Made by a program: the position numbers and the translations under genes | The notes under the pieces: generated by a model | Database searches by the model: none | What the model was told of the DNA's origin: nothing | The model's input: the letters and a program-made list of their open reading frames with translations, nothing else | Part shown: positions 18,027-26,190 of the stretch, piece by piece | Position numbering within the stretch: position 1 is the stretch's first letter | Layout: each line of letters starts with the position of its first letter | NCBI RefSeq assembly: GCF_042743185.1 | Contig: NZ_JBHYMS010000042.1 | Span: 7,499 to 71,498, forward strand | Source: Inquilinus sp042743185 | Lineage (GTDB): Bacteria; Pseudomonadota; Alphaproteobacteria; DSM-16000; Inquilinaceae | DNA length: 64,000 nucleotides | Direction: 5' to 3'

Positions 18027-19409
18027 ATGCTACGAAATCTTCGTGTTGACGGATTTAGATCTCTACAGGATTTTGAATTGTATCTTCGAGAAGATGTCAA
18101 TGTTCTTGTTGGTCCAAATGGCGCCGGAAAAACCAATATACTGGCATTCTTTGAGTTGCTTTCACTCCTGACGCAGGAGACTGTTAGCGATTCGTTGCTA
18201 AGATTGGGCGGAGTTGGAGCGAATTTTTCAATAAGAACTTCTGGGAAACAGCGAAGACCGATAAGCTTTTTCGCTTCTGGCGAAACCACGTACAATGACC
18301 TTGCATCTCGACCACAGTCAGAAAGGAGAGTATTTTACGAGATTGAGGCTAGTATCGTTGTTGATTCTGATTCAGGATTTATATACTTCGAGAAGCAAGC
18401 TCTTAGATTAAGGCTCGTTGCGCTCGAACCCGATTTGCCAGACCTTTTCATAGACAGACCTGCCTGGGATCTTGAAATCCTCCATGACGGCACGCTGAGC
18501 CCCTATTCAGAGGTAAAAATCCCTTTCATGGATCAAGATAAATTAGATATCAGAACTACATTTGCTTTACGCAATCGGAAAGACGAGGATGATATTCAAC
18601 GTGTTATCAGGACAGAACTGCAGAGAGAGGAGCCGATAGCGAGATTATTCCCACAATTTGCAGGATCCACCTTTCCTGCCATTAGGGAAATTAGAAGGGA
18701 TCTGCTTAAAGGGAGAGCTTTCAACATTGTACCGGAACACGTAAAGAGGAGAGAGGATCTATCTACAGCACCCGGCGTCCATCATGATGGAAGCGGCCTA
18801 AGCGCAACTCTTCTGCTGTTGTACAGACTCTCACGACGAAGTGAACAGCCAAGGCCATCGCGACTGTACACTCACAGATCAGTAGCCGCAGGAAGCTATT
18901 TCACGGCAGGAGCATTTGGTAGAATTGTCGAATTATTAACAATGATCAACCCAGATATTCAAAATATTGAAGTAACAGTAGATAACGATCTTAATTATAT
19001 AAAAGTGATGATTGTCGTTTGTGGCGAAGGTGGGAGGCAGATTCGAATTCCATTGCAGCAGATATCAGATGGATTTTCCAAATGGCTTGCATTTGTTACC
19101 ATAACGCAGACTAATAGTGAGTTGTTTGCCATCGAGGAACCCGAGAACTTCCTTCATCCACACCTTCAGAGACTAGTGTTAGAGGTGATACGGAACGGCC
19201 GCGTAGTTCCGCGACGACCAACGTTTGCGATGATCACGACTCATAGCGAAACGCTGATAAATTCGGCCAGACCAGAAGAGCTGATAATTGTTTCTCTATC
19301 CGAAGGCAGAACAACCGCGCGAAGAGTCGATGATCCGGGAGCTATCCAGGAAGAGATAAATAGCACAGGCTTTGGTTTGAGCTTCTTCTATACCTCGGAG
19401 TCTCTTTAA
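18027..19409 (+). CDS. AAA ATPase of OLD/RecF type (defence cassette gene 1)
   Basis: 460 residues. Walker A is GPNGAGKTN at residues 29-37, directly after the FRSLQDFEL start typical of SMC/RecF/OLD-like ATPases. An ABC-like signature lies near 343-352 (QQISDGFSKW), Walker B is LFAIEEPE at 366-373 followed by NFLHPHLQ, and a switch histidine is in TTHSE (404-408). No nuclease domain is fused. The gene is strikingly AT-rich against its surroundings and on the opposite strand to the phage operon. The next gene begins on the base after its stop codon, so the two are co-translated. ATPases of this type paired with TOPRIM-like proteins include phage-sensing systems such as PARIS; this pair is analogous in architecture, not shown to be homologous. 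Confidence 0.85.
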   Translation: MLRNLRVDGFRSLQDFELYLREDVNVLVGPNGAGKTNILAFFELLSLLTQETVSDSLLRLGGVGANFSIRTSGKQRRPISFFASGETTYNDLASRPQSERRVFYEIEASIVVDSDSGFIYFEKQALRLRLVALEPDLPDLFIDRPAWDLEILHDGTLSPYSEVKIPFMDQDKLDIRTTFALRNRKDEDDIQRVIRTELQREEPIARLFPQFAGSTFPAIREIRRDLLKGRAFNIVPEHVKRREDLSTAPGVHHDGSGLSATLLLLYRLSRRSEQPRPSRLYTHRSVAAGSYFTAGAFGRIVELLTMINPDIQNIEVTVDNDLNYIKVMIVVCGEGGRQIRIPLQQISDGFSKWLAFVTITQTNSELFAIEEPENFLHPHLQRLVLEVIRNGRVVPRRPTFAMITTHSETLINSARPEELIIVSLSEGRTTARRVDDPGAIQEEINSTGFGLSFFYTSESL

Positions 19410-20012
19410 ATGCCGAAACCAGCATTCATTGTTGATGGTCACCTTGAGTTTTCGATATTGCAGGCAATCTGCAAGGACTCTCCTCTTCGCAGATTAAATA
19501 CTAACGGAGATTCTGTAGTAGTAAGCAAAATGGCCGAAAAGGCTGCTCCAGTTATTCGTTTGCTGGGAAATAGATATTACCCCGTCTATATAGTGAGTGA
19601 TAGAGAAGATCGGGAAGAATCATGCGAAGCTATGGAAGCACAATATCTGAGCGAACTGAAGCTAAGAGGAATTGATATAACTCAAATAAAAATAGTTTTT
19701 TGTGACCGAATGATTGAGAATTGGATTATTGCTGATGTTGAGATGATTCGTGGTGAGTATGGCGATTGCGTTTCGGCTGGCGAAACCGAGGGTTGCGACG
19801 GGAAAACCAAGCTGCGTCAGATTATGAGCGGTGCGCAAGAACGCTACAGCGAAACCGTGCATGGTCTGCGGCTTTTCAAGAGATGCAACCCTGCGCGCAT
19901 AGCGGAAAACAGCCCAAGTTTCCGAAAGCTCGTTCTTGCTTTAGAGGATCGATGCGAGTGGTTAGCGCGACACGGAGTTTTCTGTGCCAGTCTGGTAGAC
20001 AGACAAGCCTAG
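19410..20012 (+). CDS. TOPRIM-like partner protein (defence cassette gene 2)
   Basis: 200 residues. The start FIVDGHLEFSILQ resembles the first TOPRIM strand and loop (usual form xxEGxxDxxxL, here with D for E), YIVSDREDREE near residue 55-65 resembles the acidic DxD motif, and ENWIIAD near 107-113 resembles the EAWLLAD-like segment of DUF4276/RloB-type proteins. Such proteins are predicted metal-dependent nucleases or effectors working with an adjacent AAA ATPase. ATG 19410 follows the ATPase stop without a gap. The family assignment is tentative; the operon link with the ATPase is strong. GC content rises towards the 3' end. Confidence 0.6.
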   Translation: MPKPAFIVDGHLEFSILQAICKDSPLRRLNTNGDSVVVSKMAEKAAPVIRLLGNRYYPVYIVSDREDREESCEAMEAQYLSELKLRGIDITQIKIVFCDRMIENWIIADVEMIRGEYGDCVSAGETEGCDGKTKLRQIMSGAQERYSETVHGLRLFKRCNPARIAENSPSFRKLVLALEDRCEWLARHGVFCASLVDRQA

Positions 20013-20119
20013 CCGCGACACGATATCCAAGCTACGCTTTGGATGCTGCCACGACTGAGCCGCACCGCCCGGCATCGTTAAGGCGTGGGGCAGGCCGGGG
20101 GGCGGGTTCCCGGCCATAG

Positions 20120-21364
20120 TCATGGGCGCTGATAGAGCAGCACCCCAGTGCGCTGGCGATCGAGATAGGAAACCGTGTCAGGCGGAAACGCTGTGGCACC
20201 GCCCCATCCCTGCTCCATCCAGCCGAACGTCGCGATTCCGCCCTTGCGCCCGTCCATTTCGAACCGGCGGATGTAGCGCCGGCGCAGGCGCCATTTCGGC
20301 GCGGCGTCCTTCGGAGCGATGTTCTGCCAATCCACCCAGATCTCATCAGGATCGAGGACGGCCATCGCGAGGGCAAGGATCTGCCGGTGGCGATCGAACT
20401 TGGTGACCTTCAGCTCGCCCCGGCTGTCGCGGAACAGCTCGTCCGAAAGCGTGATCCGCGACCCGCTCGGGTCGCGCCATACTACAGGCTGCTCTATGTC
20501 CGCGCCGAAGGGGCGAAGGAACTGCCTCACATAGTCTTCCTCGGGTAGCCCATCCGGCAATGATGCGACGCCGGGGTCACGCGGCACCGGCATGGGCGGA
20601 GGTGGTGACGCGGGCGCAGGCATGTCCGGCGGGGGCAGCGGCTTTCGCAGCTCGGGCGGGGTGACTCCCCGCAGCCAAGAGTCGCCTGGATTGTACCCAA
20701 ATCCGGTGTCGATGCCTTTCGGCGTCCAGACCGTTTCGAAGGAACCGTCCGGAGCGCGGACCTCGCGCGGCTCCATCTCGATCTCGGGCGGTTCGAGGGT
20801 GACCTTCAGGCCGAAGCGCTTGAGATCCCGCTCTGAGAGGCTCTGGGCGTGGCACCGGCAGTTCCACCCGTTGGGCGGCCAGTGGGTGCGCCACCAGGGA
20901 TCATCGATCGGCAGGATGATGTCGTGCCAGGCGTAATGTTCCGGTCTGGTTCGCGCATCGTGGACATCGACATAGCGGGCATAGGGCCTGGTCGCCTTCA
21001 ACCGCTGCGCCTGCTGCCACCGGCCGGAGCTGTAGGCCATCCGCGAGTTGGTCTCGAAGATTACGCGGCTGCGCCAGTTGCGGCTGCCGTGGTAGCCCCA
21101 GCCGTGCTTGGCGACGATCCGGTCGAAGTCCGCGCGAAAGGTCTCCAACGTGCCCCCGGTCGAGATCGCGCTGTCTAGCGCCTCCCGGAAGTCGGAGAGC
21201 AGGGCGCCCGAAGTGGCGCCGGCGACCGTGAAGGCGCGGGTGTGCGCCTGGTGCATCAGGTCCGACCAGCCGTTGGTCGGCAGGTTCACCTTGCTGCGGA
21301 AATAGTCGATCGCCTCGGTGAAGTGGACCGGGGTCGCCGAGACCGGAACCGCTTCACCGGCCAT
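20120..21364 (-). CDS. Head morphogenesis protein (Mu gpF-like) with C-terminal PBECR-type nuclease domain
   Basis: 414 residues. The first ~200 residues are the Mu gpF head morphogenesis domain (ATSGALLSDFREALDSAI; RSRVIFETNSRMAYSSGRW; HWPPNGWNCRCHAQSLSERD, with the conserved NCRC). After a proline-rich linker (about 235-265) the final ~150 residues match the phage-barnase-EndoU-ColicinE5/RelE-like (PBECR2) pattern: a YVRQFLRPFG start, TLSDELFRD, LDPDEIW and a closing R-x-GVLLYQ. PBECR domains are predicted RNases injected with phage proteins and active against host RNA or rival phages. The gene overlaps the portal gene by 11 bases. Confidence 0.85.
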   Translation of the reverse strand: MAGEAVPVSATPVHFTEAIDYFRSKVNLPTNGWSDLMHQAHTRAFTVAGATSGALLSDFREALDSAISTGGTLETFRADFDRIVAKHGWGYHGSRNWRSRVIFETNSRMAYSSGRWQQAQRLKATRPYARYVDVHDARTRPEHYAWHDIILPIDDPWWRTHWPPNGWNCRCHAQSLSERDLKRFGLKVTLEPPEIEMEPREVRAPDGSFETVWTPKGIDTGFGYNPGDSWLRGVTPPELRKPLPPPDMPAPASPPPPMPVPRDPGVASLPDGLPEEDYVRQFLRPFGADIEQPVVWRDPSGSRITLSDELFRDSRGELKVTKFDRHRQILALAMAVLDPDEIWVDWQNIAPKDAAPKWRLRRRYIRRFEMDGRKGGIATFGWMEQGWGGATAFPPDTVSYLDRQRTGVLLYQRP

Positions 21365-22898
21365 CGAGCTGGTCGCCCATGCCGGTCAGCGCCGAGAGCG
21401 CCAGGCTGTCGCGCAGCAGCTCGGCCAGGCCGTCGATCGGCATGGTCGACTCCATGCGCGCCAGGCGCGCGGCGAACTGCACCGGGGTTTCGCGGAGGCG
21501 GATGGACTCGTCCAGCTCGGCCTTGATCGCGTCGATCATCTGGTCCAGCGCCGGGCCGGCCGCCTCCTCGACCTGGTCGACCAGGTGGTCAGCCGGATCG
21601 GGGGCCGGATCGCGCTCGGCCGGCGTGGCGAAGGCGGCCGGCGGGGGCGCGCCGCCCAGCGCCGGCGCCAGCTGTGGCTCCGGCCGGCCGACGAAGAACC
21701 ACCGGCCCTTGGCCTGGTCGATGAACTCGGCCTCAGCGTCCTCCGGCTCGTAGCCGGCCCGGCGCATCTTCTCGACATACTCCACCGCGGCCGACCGCGC
21801 GTCGGTCTCGGCCTTGTCTGTCTCCGCGTTCTCCTTGCGGTTCTCCGGCCGCGGGCGCCAGACGGTCGGCGGCGCCGCGTCCGGAAAGTTGGCCTCCGCC
21901 ATCCAGGAAAGCAGCTGACCGTTGAGCGTGGCCGACAGCTCGTCGCAATCGCCGTCGCAGAGATCCTCGCGGACCTCGTTGTGAGTCTGACTGGCCGCCC
22001 GGCTGCCGGCTTGGCCGACATTGGTCGAGAGGGTCTCGCCGAGCACCGCCTCCGAGACCTGCTCGTCCAAATAGCGGCAGAATCCCTCATAGGTGTTAAC
22101 GCCGGCGCCTTTGGCGGCGTCCAGCAGCTCGATCAGCGTGCCCTCGGGAACGGCGATGGCGCCGTCCTGGCCCAGGCCGATCAGTTGCTTGAGCAGGTCC
22201 TTGGTGTCTTCGCCGGGACCGGCGGTGCCCTTGATAAAGGGCATGCCGAACCGCTCGCAGAACTTCGCCCAGAACTGCAGCGAATTGCGCTTGAAGAAGA
22301 TCGGCCAAAACAAGCGATGGCCGAGGCCGAGGCCATAGGGATCGAAGCTAGTGCCGAACCGATGCACCAGGAACTTGCGCGGGGGCAGCGCGATGCCGTC
22401 GAGCTGGTTTTCCGGGGTCAGGAGCCGCAGCTCCCAATCCCGGTTGAACACGAAGCGGCGCGGGTCGCGGGCCTTGGCCTCGACCGGCACGGCGAAGCCG
22501 TCCCGCATCTCCCAGATCAGCTCGGAGACCGCATAGCCCTTGAGCTGGGCGTCCAGCAGGTCGAGGCACAGTTTGTCGAAGGACAGCCCCCATTCGCCGT
22601 CGAGGACGCGCTCCGCCAGCTTGGCCGCCTGCTTGTCGGCGCGCCGCGGCCCGCCCGGCGTCACCGACCAGTCGCGAGCCACCACCGCCCGCTTGCGCTT
22701 GTCCAGCACGGCGCCGGCGCGCGGGTCGCGCGCCAGATCCTCGTACAGCTTGAGACCCTTGCCCACGCTGCGCTGGGCCAGGATGTCATCCTGTGGCCGG
22801 AGGGTGTCGCCCCAGCCGAGAATGGTGATGTCCAGCTTCGCGGTCGCGATCTCGCCGGTGCGGGTGACGGCCGGCGCTGTGGCGGGGGTGTCGGTCAT
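21354..22898 (-). CDS. Portal protein (Mu gp29-like, DUF935)
   Basis: 514 residues, normal for the DUF935 family. Recognisable segments include DPRAGAVLDKRKRAVVARDW near the start, FVHRFGTS-like FLVHRFGTSFDPYGLGL, and GVNTYEGFCRYLDEQVSEAVLGETL; the C-terminus is acidic and alanine rich. The portal forms the dodecameric ring through which DNA is packaged and to which the tail joins. It overlaps the terminase remnant by four bases (ATGA) and appears complete. Confidence 0.93.
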   Translation of the reverse strand: MTDTPATAPAVTRTGEIATAKLDITILGWGDTLRPQDDILAQRSVGKGLKLYEDLARDPRAGAVLDKRKRAVVARDWSVTPGGPRRADKQAAKLAERVLDGEWGLSFDKLCLDLLDAQLKGYAVSELIWEMRDGFAVPVEAKARDPRRFVFNRDWELRLLTPENQLDGIALPPRKFLVHRFGTSFDPYGLGLGHRLFWPIFFKRNSLQFWAKFCERFGMPFIKGTAGPGEDTKDLLKQLIGLGQDGAIAVPEGTLIELLDAAKGAGVNTYEGFCRYLDEQVSEAVLGETLSTNVGQAGSRAASQTHNEVREDLCDGDCDELSATLNGQLLSWMAEANFPDAAPPTVWRPRPENRKENAETDKAETDARSAAVEYVEKMRRAGYEPEDAEAEFIDQAKGRWFFVGRPEPQLAPALGGAPPPAAFATPAERDPAPDPADHLVDQVEEAAGPALDQMIDAIKAELDESIRLRETPVQFAARLARMESTMPIDGLAELLRDSLALSALTGMGDQLDGR

Positions 22899-24033
22899 GG
22901 CAGCTGGAATCCGTTGTGGATCTGCTCATAGGGCATCGGCCGCGGGCCGGCGCGCTGGATGCCGGCCGTCATGCGCATGCGCTTGATGGCCAGCACCCAC
23001 AGCATTTCGAGGGCGTCCGGCCCGTCGTCATGGTCGGCCTTCGGATAGTGGCGGAGCTGGTCGAGCAGCACCGTCTGCGACGGATGGAACCGGATCAGGC
23101 CGTTGGCGACGTGCGGCTGCAGGCTCTCGATACGCAGCGCCTTGTCCGACTTCGTCATGATCGGCACGGCCGGCACGGGCACGCCCCGCTCCGCCGAGCG
23201 GCGCACCAGCTCTGTCCGGAAGAACTCCTGGAACTGGATCGCTTCGACTCCCCAGACCAGGCAGCGATGCTCGCGCTGCAGGGCTATGACGTCTTCGATG
23301 ATCCTGTCCGGCAGCCGCCGGGCGATCCGGGCCTCGACCACGTCGAGGATGCCGGTCTCCCGATTGAGGCCGCCGACCAGGAGGGCCGACGGATCGCGCC
23401 CGCGGTTCTGCTTGCCCAGGGACGGATCGCAGGCCCCGAACATCATCCAGTGCCCGAGACGATTGACCCAGAACGTCACCTTGCCGAACAGCGCATCCTC
23501 GCTGCTGACCGGGTCGTTCTGATACTCGCAATCGAACGGGCCGACCTTGATGCGGACCCGGATCTTCATCAACTTGACGAAGGGCTGGACGGCCGGCCAC
23601 AGCACCTCGGCGCCGGCGTCCATCTGCTCCCGGTTCGCGGCATAGAAGGCGTCCGCCGCCGCCTCGTCCTCATTGCGGAGGACTTCCTCCCACCGCTCCC
23701 ACAGGTCCATCCGGTCGGGCCAGCGGCCGATCGCGCGGAACACCGTCGCCCGCCACAGCGGGTTCCGCAGCTTCCGGGCCAGCACCGCGTCATAGTGCAG
23801 GATGGTGCCGACATAGATGATGTCCATGGACCCGTCCGGCGGACCCAGCGGCTCGACGGCCTTGTCGATCCACGCTTCGAGCTTGTCGCGCTGCTCGGGC
23901 GACCGGACGTTCTCGTCGTTCTCCAGATCGTCCAGCCAGCACAGGTCCGGCCGGTAGGCGCCATGGCGCACACCGCGCAGCCGCTTGCCGCTGCCGAACG
24001 CCTGCACCTTCCCGCCCGGCCAGGCGGCCAGCG
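22895..24033 (-). pseudogene. Terminase large subunit (Mu gp28-like), ATPase N-terminus deleted
   Basis: The open frame from GTG 24007 gives 370 residues with the typical gp28 middle and C-terminal parts: QAFGSGKRLRGVRHG, RPDLCWLDDLENDENVRS (the Walker B-like acidic segment), GTILHYDAVLARKLR, and nuclease-domain words ACDPSLGKQNRGRDPSALLVGG and HDDGPDALEMLW. Coding continues upstream only to about 24,033, where it meets a stop and MT-A70 methylase sequence in another frame. About 150-200 N-terminal residues with the Walker A motif are missing, as are the small terminase and other genes normally in front. DNA packaging must be abolished. Confidence 0.88.
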
Positions 24034-24035
24034 TT

Positions 24036-24230
24036 TAGGGCAGCGATGTCTGCGGTCGGCATGCAGTCGTAGTGGGCTTGCGCCGACTTGCCCTGGCCCT
24101 TCTCCGAATAGGTCTCGTACAGCCAGGGCGGATCGGCGAGCAACACGCTGTAGCCGAACATTTGTAGGGAACCGAAGGGCCAACCATCCCAGGTGGCCGA
24201 CTTCGCGAGGCCGCGGCTTGAATCAGCCAT
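24036..24230 (-). pseudogene. MT-A70-family adenine methyltransferase, 5' fragment
   Basis: From ATG 24230 about 65 codons encode the start of an MT-A70 family N6-adenine methyltransferase: the catalytic DPPW motif near residue 33, followed by the conserved YSEKGQGKSAQAHYDCM segment and DIAAL. The match then ends and the sequence switches to terminase coding in another frame; the same frame stays open to 23790 but reads terminase DNA out of register. The intact enzyme would be ~180-200 residues. This marks the left side of an internal prophage deletion. Confidence 0.85.
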
Positions 24231-24276
24231 GGCACCCCCTATCTAATGCGCACGACCATCTAGGAGTATATTCACA

Positions 24277-24579
24277 ATGATCCGTTTCACTGGTCTGTAC
24301 GTGCCTCCCGGCCACTATGGTGATCTCGGGACCTATTACCGCTTCGAGTGCGATAGCGAGGGCGGCGTGACCACCATCCTCGCGCACGAGGATGATCTTG
24401 AAGATGGCTGCGAGCTGCCCAGTCATCTCGACGCGCGGGCCGCTGGGGCGCTTGCGATCCAAAGCTGCGGTGCTCGCCTGGAGGCCGCGTTTCGAGACGC
24501 AATCACCGAGGGGAGCCGGTACTGCGACGGACAGGTTCTCGTCCGGCTCAGGCACCTGGACCCGAGCCAGGTCGTCTGA
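24277..24579 (+). CDS. Hypothetical small protein on the plus strand of the prophage
   Basis: 100 residues starting at ATG 24277 with AGGAG ten bases upstream, divergent from the methylase fragment. The composition is that of a real, acidic globular protein (HEDDLEDGCELPSHLD; FRDAITEGSRYCDGQVLVRL) and it is read against the direction of the phage operon, like other cargo. I recognise no family. It lies beside the deletion junction between GemA and the terminase. Confidence 0.5.
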   Translation: MIRFTGLYVPPGHYGDLGTYYRFECDSEGGVTTILAHEDDLEDGCELPSHLDARAAGALAIQSCGARLEAAFRDAITEGSRYCDGQVLVRLRHLDPSQVV

Positions 24580-24610
24580 TCCAGTGCGAGGGAACGGCGC
24601 GTAGGAGGGC

Positions 24611-25009
24611 CTATGCACGGAGTCTCCTCCTCATCACCTTCAGCGCCTCGATAACCTTCGAGGCGTCTGCAACAGCCAGCATGTCGGGTTCAGGGATCAC
24701 GTCTTCGGCAAGGCCGAGGACGCGGCGGATCATTGAACGCAGTGACGCCTCCGACTTCTCACGAGAGGCATCGCGCCAGAGCGCGCGGATCAGGCGGCCG
24801 GTCGAGGTGCGGCCGGTGCGGAGGTCGGCGCCACCCGTCCAGCCGAGCCGGACGAATTCTCGGATGACGTTCCCGAGCTGGACCTCGTTGAGGTCGGCGG
24901 CGCTGTCGCGACCGGTCACCCGGCGCAGCACGGCCCGGTAGGTCTCGTCGTCCAGCCCGAGCTGCTTCTTGGCGACGTGGACCTTGGCGATGGCGGAGGC
25001 ACGGCTCAC
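24611..25009 (-). CDS. gemA: GemA/gp16 family regulator (DUF1018)
   Basis: 132 residues from GTG 25009, overlapping the upstream stop by four bases (GTGA). The segments KVHVAKKQLGLDDETYRAVL and VTGRDSAADLNEVQLGNVI are the hallmark of the DUF1018/GemA family. In Mu, GemA modulates host gene expression and DNA topology during early growth. It is the last gene of the early/middle block on this strand. Confidence 0.9.
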   Translation of the reverse strand: MSRASAIAKVHVAKKQLGLDDETYRAVLRRVTGRDSAADLNEVQLGNVIREFVRLGWTGGADLRTGRTSTGRLIRALWRDASREKSEASLRSMIRRVLGLAEDVIPEPDMLAVADASKVIEALKVMRRRLRA

Positions 25010-25503
25010 GGCCGCACCTCGATCTCGCCCCACGCTTCGCGGAGCAGCTGCTCGAACTCGGCCCGGATGCGATCGGCATGGAACTTCGTTGGGGCGACGA
25101 CGATCTGCAGCTCGCCCTGCCGCTCCAGCCGGAGCGGCCGGAACCAGGTCGACCACTTCTTGATGCCGACCTGATCGACGAGGCCGCCGAAGGGATGGGC
25201 TCCCGTGTCCGGCTCCGGTGCCACCGCGGAATCGGTTGCCTCCTCCGCCGGGACATAGTCGCGCCAGCGCTCCTCACCGAGGAAGGTCGAGGCCATCCAG
25301 TTAAATTTCGGGTCGGCCTTCGCCGCCCGTCGCTCGGCGGCATAGGCGGTGGCAGCCGCGGTCAGCTCCTCCGCGGTCACGGTGCCGGCCTTGATGAGGG
25401 CGTTGAACAGCTTCCGCGCCCGCTCTCGCGGGTTCGGCCGCCGCGGAGGATAGACGGCCCAAAAGGCATCGAAAACAGGATCGTCAGGAGGCTTGCGGGG
25501 CAT
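25006..25503 (-). CDS. Early phage protein with DnaA N-terminal-like domain
   Basis: 165 residues. The N-terminal part starts FDAFWAVYPPRRPNPRERARKLF, common to phage replication-accessory proteins. The C-terminal ~60 residues (KKWSTWFRPLRLERQGELQ, then IVVAPTKFHADRI and a leucine-rich helix) match the W-x-x-WFxPL...L-x-I-x-V-P-x-x-F pattern of DnaA domain I, which in DnaA binds DnaB helicase. A role in recruiting host replication proteins to the transposing phage is a reasonable inference. ATG 25503 overlaps the gene upstream by 20 bases. Confidence 0.65.
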   Translation of the reverse strand: MPRKPPDDPVFDAFWAVYPPRRPNPRERARKLFNALIKAGTVTAEELTAAATAYAAERRAAKADPKFNWMASTFLGEERWRDYVPAEEATDSAVAPEPDTGAHPFGGLVDQVGIKKWSTWFRPLRLERQGELQIVVAPTKFHADRIRAEFEQLLREAWGEIEVRP

Positions 25504-25906
25504 CGGTCGACTCCGTCACCGAGACGGACGTGCCGGCCGCCAGCGACGTCAGCACGTCATCGCGGACCAGCACGAAGCCGTTCGGGATCTCAGGGGTGGG
25601 TAGCTGCGGCCGGGCGGGCGCCGGCAGGCCGCGAATGGCGTTATTGAAGGTGATGGCGATATCCGGCCGGGCGATGCCGGCGCGCTCAAGGCACTCGACG
25701 ACACCGAGGATCAGCCACCGGGCGTCGTCCGCCGTGAACCGCAATTCAGGCACCGGGCGCGCCTGCGTCTGCTCCCGGCGCAGACCGGCGACGATGCGGA
25801 AGATCGTCTCCTTCGCCGCCGCCTTCGAGCTGCGGGACGGGCCGTGGGCTTCCTGGAAGATCCGGTTGAGCCGGAACAGGAACAGGGCAAGCTCGGTGTT
25901 GTTCAT
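25484..25906 (-). CDS. Hypothetical early prophage protein
   Basis: 140 residues with no recognised domain. The N-terminal part is helical (TELALFLFRLNRIFQEAH) with a conserved-looking FTADDARWLILGVVECLERAG in the middle; the C-terminus is probably disordered. It starts at ATG 25906 and overlaps the DnaA-N-like gene, so it is translated as part of the early operon. Confidence 0.6.
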   Translation of the reverse strand: MNNTELALFLFRLNRIFQEAHGPSRSSKAAAKETIFRIVAGLRREQTQARPVPELRFTADDARWLILGVVECLERAGIARPDIAITFNNAIRGLPAPARPQLPTPEIPNGFVLVRDDVLTSLAAGTSVSVTESTDAPQAS

Positions 25907-25918
25907 TGCTCGGCGCCT

Positions 25919-26182
25919 CTATCGGTCGCCGGCATCGGCGTGATCAGCCCGGCGGCGCGCTAGGCGTCGCCAAGTGGCAAACTCCTCTCGCGCCTCTTGC
26001 CGGCCACCGATGAAGGACAGCGCCTTGCGGAGGTCCGCGCCGCACCGCGAGAAGGCGGCGGCCAGGTCATCTCGGCTGCAGCGCTTGAGCAGGCAGGCCA
26101 GCTGGGATCCCTTACCTTGGCCGGCTCGCAACAAGGCGCGGTCGATCTCGGCGGGGCTGATAGGTGCAGGACGGCGAGCCAT
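25919..26182 (-). CDS. Small helical early prophage protein
   Basis: 87 residues from ATG 26182. Basic and helical, with GQGKGSQLACLLKRCSRDDLAAAFSRCGADLRKAL. I recognise no family; the length and position eight bases after the LexA-like gene suggest a DNA-binding or regulatory accessory. Confidence 0.55.
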   Translation of the reverse strand: MARRPAPISPAEIDRALLRAGQGKGSQLACLLKRCSRDDLAAAFSRCGADLRKALSFIGGRQEAREEFATWRRLARRRADHADAGDR

Positions 26183-26190
26183 GGTCGCTC

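Noticed and set aside
18027..19409. ATPase as chromosomal RecF
   Set aside because: Lacks RecF length pattern and context; AT-rich, on a cargo cassette, paired with a TOPRIM-like gene.
24223..24618. 131-codon minus-strand frame opposite the small plus gene at 24277
   Set aside because: Poor composition and no ribosome site, while the plus-strand gene has both.
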